Assembly (NCBI GenBank): GCA_929200315.1
Contig: CAKMZB010000001.1
Span: 144,404-208,403, forward strand
Direction: 5' to 3'
Origin: an uncultured Alphaproteobacteria bacterium
Lineage (GTDB): Bacteria > Pseudomonadota > Alphaproteobacteria > Rhizobiales > Rhizobiaceae
Length of the DNA stretch: 64,000 nt
Part shown: positions 60,033-64,000 of the stretch, in pieces
Numbering within the stretch: position 1 is the first letter of the stretch
Layout of the letters: the number at the start of each line of letters is the position of its first letter
Made by a program: the position numbers and the translations under genes
Notes under the pieces: generated by a model
Seen by the model: only the letters and a program-made list of their open reading frames with translations
The model's database searches: none
Told to the model about the DNA's origin: nothing

Positions 60033-61559
60033 TTACTGGAATGCTGTCTCAAAGAACGAGCGCAGTTTGCGCGAATGCAGCTCTTCCGACGGCATTTCCC
60101 GCAAGGTTTCCAACGCTCTGATGCCGATCTCCAAATGCTGCCGCACCTGCGTGTTATAAAATTCCGTCGCCATTCCCGGCAATTTCAACTCGCCATGGAG
60201 TGGCTTGTCGGAGACGCAAAGCAACGTCCCGTAGGGCACGCGAAAGCGGAAGCCATTTGCAGCGATAGTGGCAGATTCCATGTCGAGGGCAATCGCCCGG
60301 CTCTGCGAAAGTCGTTGCACCGGCCCGCGCTGGTCGCGCAGTTCCCAGTTACGATTATCGATCGTTGCAACCGTGCCTGTGCGCATAACCTGCTTGAGAT
60401 CGTAGCCGTTGTAGCCGGTGACATCTTCAACCGCATGTTCCAGCGCAACTTGAACCTCGGCGAGCGCCGGAACAGGGACCCAGATCGGCAAATCGTCATC
60501 CAAAACATGGTCTTCGCGCACATAGGCGTGTGCAAGAACATAGTCGCCCAGGCGCTGGGAATTGCGCAGGCCAGCGCAATGGCCGAGCATCAGCCAAGTG
60601 TGCGGACGCAGCACGGCAACGTGGTCGGTAATCGTTTTCGCATTGGAGGGGCCAACGCCGATGTTGACCATGGTGATGCCGCTGCCGTCCGGGCGCATTA
60701 GATGGTAGGCTGGCATCTGCGGCAGGCGGGCGACATGGCTGCCTTCGGTGGAGCCATCGCTGTGGGTGATGTGGTTGCCGGGTTCCACGAAAGCACTGTA
60801 ACCGCTTGTCTTTTCCGCCACCATCTTGTGCGCATAGGCGGCGAATTCGTCGATGTAGAACTGGTAGTTCGTGTAGAGAACGAAGTTCTGAAAATGGTCC
60901 GCAGCCGTTGCGCTGTAATGGGCAAGACGGTGCAGCGAATAGTCGATCCGCTGTGCGGTGAAGGGCGCGAGAGGCTTGGTCTCAGTGTCGATATCCTCAA
61001 AGCGGTTGTTGACGATTTTATCATCCGTAGAGCCGAGATCTGGAACGTCGAAAACGTCCCGCATGTTGCGGGTGAAGGCGTTGTCGCCGTTTGCGGCCAC
61101 GCGGGTATCATCGTGGAAAGCAAAGTGGATGGGGATAGGCGTGTCGGACAGACCCACCGTCACCGGTTGGCCGTGATTGTCCAAAAGCAGATCGATCTGC
61201 GCCTTCAAATAATCAGCAAAAAGAGCGGGTTGGGTGATCGTTGTCGCATAGTGCCCGGGGCCGGAAACATAGCCGAAAGCGAGGCGGGAATCGACGCTTG
61301 TATAGGTTTGGGTGGTGATTTCTATGCGCGGGTAGAAGGCACGGTAGCGGGTGGAAATTTCTGCGCCAGCGATGCATTCGGCGAACTTATCCCGCAGGAA
61401 GGCGGTTCCGGCGTCGTAGAGTTCTTCCAAAAATTCAACGGCTTGCCCGGCATTGGTGAAATTGCGCGCCACCGGCAGGTTCGGCGAGGAAACGGGCATG
61501 GCAACGGCTGTTGGTTCCTGGCCGCGAATGGATGTGTGGAGGGTCGATTTTGTTTTCAT
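60033..61559 (-). CDS. amn: AMP nucleosidase
   Basis: This 508-residue enzyme splits AMP into adenine and ribose 5-phosphate and helps control adenine nucleotide pools. Family features are the N-terminal FYPRIEITTQTYTSVDSRLA domain and the nucleosidase core with GHCAGLRNSQRLGDYVLAHA, VLDDDLPIWVPVPA and ALDMESATIAANGFRFRVPY. The length fits the family. It comes directly before the glycosylase gene on the same strand. Confidence 0.94.
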   Translation of the reverse strand: MKTKSTLHTSIRGQEPTAVAMPVSSPNLPVARNFTNAGQAVEFLEELYDAGTAFLRDKFAECIAGAEISTRYRAFYPRIEITTQTYTSVDSRLAFGYVSGPGHYATTITQPALFADYLKAQIDLLLDNHGQPVTVGLSDTPIPIHFAFHDDTRVAANGDNAFTRNMRDVFDVPDLGSTDDKIVNNRFEDIDTETKPLAPFTAQRIDYSLHRLAHYSATAADHFQNFVLYTNYQFYIDEFAAYAHKMVAEKTSGYSAFVEPGNHITHSDGSTEGSHVARLPQMPAYHLMRPDGSGITMVNIGVGPSNAKTITDHVAVLRPHTWLMLGHCAGLRNSQRLGDYVLAHAYVREDHVLDDDLPIWVPVPALAEVQVALEHAVEDVTGYNGYDLKQVMRTGTVATIDNRNWELRDQRGPVQRLSQSRAIALDMESATIAANGFRFRVPYGTLLCVSDKPLHGELKLPGMATEFYNTQVRQHLEIGIRALETLREMPSEELHSRKLRSFFETAFQ

Positions 61560-61637
61560 GCAGCCCTTCTAAAGCAACGGGCGCGGGGCGCCAGATGGGA
61601 AAGGCATGTGGGGACGGGCGAACGGGGTGACGAGTGG

Positions 61638-61823
61638 CTAGTTGCTGGCGTCAACACGGGTGCAGGCCGCGCCGCAGGAGCTGACGGAGGAGGAAACGGC
61701 GGCGATCTGCTCACTGGCCACAGCGTTGATGCGATTGCCTTTTTCGCTGGCAACGATCTGCGCAAAACCGGCCCCGGAGGTGAGGATGACGGTGGCGATG
61801 ATGAGGGTGCGGCGGATAAGCAT
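61638..61823 (-). CDS. Possible small secreted protein (61 aa)
   Basis: The frame starts MLIRRTLIIATVILTSGAGF with a signal peptide cut near GAGFA, followed by a 38-residue mature part with two cysteines (C50, C54) in SSCGAACTRV. It lies 79 bases upstream of amn on the same strand. I do not recognise the family. The signal-peptide shape makes it more credible than a random frame. Confidence 0.4.
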   Translation of the reverse strand: MLIRRTLIIATVILTSGAGFAQIVASEKGNRINAVASEQIAAVSSSVSSCGAACTRVDASN

Positions 61824-62062
61824 GGGCGGTCTAGGTCCTGTCTGCGATGCGGTTGGATGAGGTTTGCCACCCTTGCGCTGAACGATTGCTGAGAGGGCCG
61901 TTCATCTTCGGTTCAGGCCAAATTCGCCCCAGCCGAATCCGCTGCTTCCGCATGCATTTGCAAATAGCTTATCCGCAATGGGGCCGACAATAGGGCGGCG
62001 TGGATAGGCCCCCCGGGGCGGTGCGAGAGCATGGGCGGCCCGGGGCGCTGGGTCTTCAGGTG

Positions 62063-62407
62063 CTAGAGTTTTGTCCAGGTCTGCGTGCGACACAGAACCA
62101 CCAGGGCGCAGCCCTTCATCTTCATCGACGTGCCGGACAGGGTGGCTGTGCCGGACTATTCCGCGTCGTCCGCCGGGTCCGTGATCTTACCCTTGAACTT
62201 GTTGCCTGAACCGGTGAATTTGCCGATGCGCTTTCCCGAATGTGCGCCTGTTTTCAAGGTGATGCAGTAAGCGGCGCCACATTTGGCAATCGCCGCCGTC
62301 CCCCCACTCTGCGTGCGCCAGTTCCCCTCAATGCCGGCGGCGAAGGCCGGTGCGGTGACAGCAAAATTGGCGGCGAGCAAAGCCGCGACGGTGAAGGTGT
62401 GCGTCAT
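62063..62407 (-). pseudogene. DUF2147 secreted protein gene interrupted by an in-frame amber codon
   Basis: Residues 1-83 have a signal peptide (cut near AFAA-GI) and the DUF2147 start EGNWRTQSGGTAAIAKCG, then GKITDPADDAE. A TAG at 62156-62158 ends the frame. Beyond it the same frame continues for 30 residues as SGTATLSGTSMKMKGCALVV then LCRTQTWTKL, the normal DUF2147 C-terminus, before a second stop at 62063-62065. The family usually has Tyr at the interrupted place (TAC or TAT). The gene is therefore probably inactivated by one base change, unless the codon is read through. Confidence 0.8.
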
Positions 62408-62437
62408 GGTTCTCTCCCAAATGGCGGTGTCAAAACT

Positions 62438-62449
62438 GACGTTAACGTC
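62438..62449. promoter_or_regulatory. Perfect palindrome GACGTTAACGTC
   Basis: This 12-base perfect palindrome lies 31 bases upstream of the DUF2147 start codon. It could be an operator for a dimeric regulator. No second copy was noticed in the window. Confidence 0.35.
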
Positions 62450-62740
62450 GAGCTAGGGGGGGAGTGGGATAAGGCAGGAGCGGGGGAGTGAGGCGGTGGA
62501 GGGCCTATCCACGGATAAGTCGGCGGAGGGGCGATTTGGGTTTGGAAATAGGGGCGGTTTATTGGGAAATGGGGGGCTTGGGCTGGGGAATGGCGCGCGG
62601 GCAACGGATGGGCCGGTCTCCGGAAAGGAGAAGCGCGCGACGGTCGGTTCATTAGCTCCGATCCCCCCCCAACCAGTTACGCCCCATGACCGCGACCTCG
62701 TGGAGATGATGGGGGGTATGGGGATGGGGATGGAGGGGAT
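62450..62740 (+). other. G-rich non-coding segment with a G-quadruplex motif
   Basis: The plus strand is strongly enriched in G runs from 62454 on, with one run of eight C at about 62665. A canonical four-tract motif lies at 62711-62738: G tracts at 62711-62716, 62720-62723, 62726-62729 and 62735-62738 separated by 3, 2 and 5 bases. A long plus-strand frame and a proline-rich minus-strand frame across it look like low-complexity artefacts. It forms the border between the DUF2147 gene and the A/T-richer block. Confidence 0.6.
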
Positions 62741-62745
62741 AAGTT

Positions 62746-62773
62746 TTTACAATCGCCGTGCGACAGTTATTCT
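62746..62773 (+). promoter_or_regulatory. Candidate promoter of the MazG-like gene
   Basis: TTTACA (62746-62751) and TATTCT (62768-62773) are separated by 16 bases, about 30 bases before the GTG start at 62805. A GGAG at 62793-62796 provides the ribosome-binding site. The placement supports the short gene model. Confidence 0.45.
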
Positions 62774-62804
62774 AGATCAAATAATCCAACATGGAGTTAC
62801 AACA

Positions 62805-63290
62805 GTGCTCGACAAAAACGAAATAAAGAGGCAGCAATCGCTGCAACACGCGCACGACATGTATGCGCATGTTGATATTTTGGGATTGCATCGCATCAGC
62901 CGAATACAGCATTACGGACTTCACTTCGCAAAGTACGTAGGCCGTATTGCGCGTGGTAACGCGGAGACAAAAACACTAGATGAAACTTTAGTCGATATCG
63001 CTTTAGTTGCGCTAAGCGCTGCAAATTCACTGAACATGGAGCTCTATGCAAGAAATTCAGCGCTATCAGACTTTGAGAACTTGGCAAGTTCAACTGGGAA
63101 ATTTTGCGACGGTGCCGAGAAATTTGACCATATGGAGGACTGCCACGAATCCATCCGTGATGCCTTGGTAGAAATTTTCTCTTGGGTGGTACAACGCGCA
63201 AAATCGGAAGGCATCGGATTGGAAAGCGCCATTCCAAGTCGTCGAGAATTTCTCCGACAAAGACAAGTTTTTCATTTTCCGGCTGAATGA
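62805..63290 (+). CDS. MazG-like all-alpha protein, possibly a nucleotide pyrophosphohydrolase
   Basis: This 161-residue helical protein starts at GTG 62805 with GGAG eight bases upstream. The longer frame from 62496 would add about 100 residues of glycine- and methionine-rich low complexity and is rejected. The helices HVDILGLHRISRIQHYGLHF and DETLVDIALVALSAANSLNM resemble the four-helix core of MazG-type nucleotide pyrophosphohydrolases, with acidic and histidine residues placed to bind metal. The assignment is tentative. Base composition is poorer in G/C than the rest of the window, which suggests transfer. Confidence 0.5.
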   Translation: MLDKNEIKRQQSLQHAHDMYAHVDILGLHRISRIQHYGLHFAKYVGRIARGNAETKTLDETLVDIALVALSAANSLNMELYARNSALSDFENLASSTGKFCDGAEKFDHMEDCHESIRDALVEIFSWVVQRAKSEGIGLESAIPSRREFLRQRQVFHFPAE

Positions 63291-63466
63291 TGCGTTCAAT
63301 GTCGGTCATTAAACAGTCTCAGTCGCTCCGGAACAGCTACTTGGAAGAAGTTGCAATAGCCGCGCTGGGTTGTTCCGGCGTCTAGTTTAAAAAATTTACT
63401 GGTGCGAGCCTTGTTTCCGATTTGTTCGTCATTATCTCCTCCGAAAGCAGCGGCAGAGGAAGCGAT

Positions 63467-63877
63467 ATGGCAAGAGCATTTCAAATCAACGAGAGTATTA
63501 CTTCTGGCCATGGTGCAGAAGTAAGGAGCTGGCTCGCAGCAAACGATTTCGACCTGGTCGGCTGGAGTAGCAGCGAAGTACGGTCAGCATCACCAGCGGA
63601 AGACATAGCCGCTTACGTTGATTTCGGCGCGGAACAATCTTCGACTGAATGCAATCGAAGCGACGAAGCCGCCGCGGCTGGATTGCGGATTGTGGTTATC
63701 TTGATCGGTGACAGTGAGATCGAAAAAACTACAGGTGTCGGAGCTCTAGCGACTGACGTTCTTCCGTTCGGCAGTGAGGAAATCGCTGGAATTTTCGATG
63801 GCGGTGATACGCGGTCATTTTCTAACCAAGAGACCGAACCGTCCGAGAAGACCCCGATCCGCCACCATAGGTGCTGA
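63467..63877 (+). CDS. Unrecognised small protein, possibly TIR-like, coupled to the Nmad2-like gene
   Basis: This 136-residue protein starts at ATG 63467 behind AGAGGAAG. It has a possible alpha/beta layout: helix EVRSWLAAND, strand DLVGWS, helix PAEDIAAYV, strong strand GLRIVVILIGDSE (72-84), then LATDVLPFGSEEIAGIF. The last 30 residues are polar. The strand-helix order and VVILIGDSEIEKTTG resemble the last part of TIR-like folds, but no catalytic glutamate can be assigned, so this is only a suggestion. Its stop overlaps the next start (TGATG), so the two genes are probably translated together. Confidence 0.45.
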   Translation: MARAFQINESITSGHGAEVRSWLAANDFDLVGWSSSEVRSASPAEDIAAYVDFGAEQSSTECNRSDEAAAAGLRIVVILIGDSEIEKTTGVGALATDVLPFGSEEIAGIFDGGDTRSFSNQETEPSEKTPIRHHRC

Positions 63878-64000
63878 TGATGCAGATTAAACGTAGAGTT
63901 TTCAGCTACGTAATCCAGCACGATTACGGCTTTGCACCAAATCCGTTTTTTGGACCTGCCACGCTTGCGTGTTGCAAACCAGACGTGCGGAAATTCGCCG
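63877..64000 (+). CDS. N-terminus of an Nmad2-like (nucleotide modification associated) protein, cut by the window edge
   Basis: The first 41 residues read MMQIKRRVFSYVIQHDYGFA then PNPFFGPATLACCKPDVRKF. This fits the start of nucleotide modification associated domain 2 proteins, which open with a strand, a His-Asp pair, G-F-A-P-N-P-F and a CKP-x-xR motif. The start ATG (63877-63879) overlaps the preceding stop. Such proteins occur in phages and in bacterial modification or defence gene clusters; the reaction is unknown. The remainder lies beyond position 64000. Confidence 0.6.
   Translation, partial: MMQIKRRVFSYVIQHDYGFAPNPFFGPATLACCKPDVRKFA

Noticed and set aside
60702..61892. A 396-codon plus-strand frame opposite AMP nucleosidase
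   Set aside because: It is antisense to a conserved enzyme and resembles no known family.
62404..62652. Proline-rich 82-residue minus-strand frame overlapping the DUF2147 start
   Set aside because: The proline content comes directly from the G-rich tract on the other strand; no signal or motif is present.
62496..62804. Upstream extension of the MazG-like gene to a 264-residue protein
   Set aside because: The extra part is Gly/Met-rich low complexity from G runs. A promoter and a GGAG site fit the GTG start at 62805 instead.
1..64000. CRISPR arrays, insertion sequences, tRNA or rRNA genes
   Set aside because: No regularly spaced repeats, transposase reading frames, cloverleaf-like or rRNA-like stretches were noticed while reading both strands.

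Overview
This window is a chromosomal segment from an alphaproteobacterium, most likely a member of the Hyphomicrobiales (Rhizobiales). The evidence is a MucR/Ros regulator, a FeuN-FeuP-FeuQ trio, the run ccmIEFH - degP - response regulator - kinase - glnE - pleC-like kinase that I recall from rhizobia, and a complete Rhodobacter-type gene transfer agent (GTA) cluster. Gene density is high, with many 4-base start/stop overlaps and several TTG or GTG starts. No rRNA, tRNA, insertion sequence or CRISPR array was seen.

Layout. Positions 1-8187 (minus strand) hold an Mrp-type Na+/H+ antiporter operon with three NuoL/M/N-like subunits, followed by msrB. Positions 8327-14282 hold mucR with a promoter and terminator, a stand-alone DnaA domain IV-like protein, DUF6456, sufE, a sensor kinase - peptidoglycan-binding - DUF1491 operon, and a DUF2336-like gene behind a perfect CtrA-type box. 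Positions 14361-18336 hold a DUF1214/DUF1254 pair, a class A penicillin-binding protein and a YcgN-family cysteine-cluster protein. Next comes a 700-base gap with a decayed copy of the ycgN 3' end. Positions 19037-33703 are the GTA structural cluster, from small terminase to host-specificity protein, plus a holin-like peptide; every frame is open.

Positions 33751-36378 hold feuN-feuP-feuQ and a lipoprotein. Positions 36462-40432 hold cytochrome c maturation genes ccmI, E, F and H. Positions 40555-47019 hold degP, a two-component pair and glnE. Positions 47060-49839 hold an EF-hand protein converging on a PleC-like kinase whose upstream region carries four GANTC sites. Positions 50008-61559 hold pepN, pgi, a DMT permease, an orphan CoxL-like molybdenum hydroxylase large subunit, an MFS permease, a family 4 uracil-DNA glycosylase and AMP nucleosidase.

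The last 2 kb changes character. A DUF2147 gene carries a single in-frame amber codon, a strongly G-rich segment follows, and then an A/T-richer block begins: a MazG-like gene with its own promoter, an unrecognised (possibly TIR-like) gene, and the start of an Nmad2-like gene that runs off the edge. This last block looks horizontally acquired and is the best candidate here for an undescribed system. Three convergent gene pairs share one CTAG as overlapping stop codons, which suggests little room for conventional terminators at those junctions.
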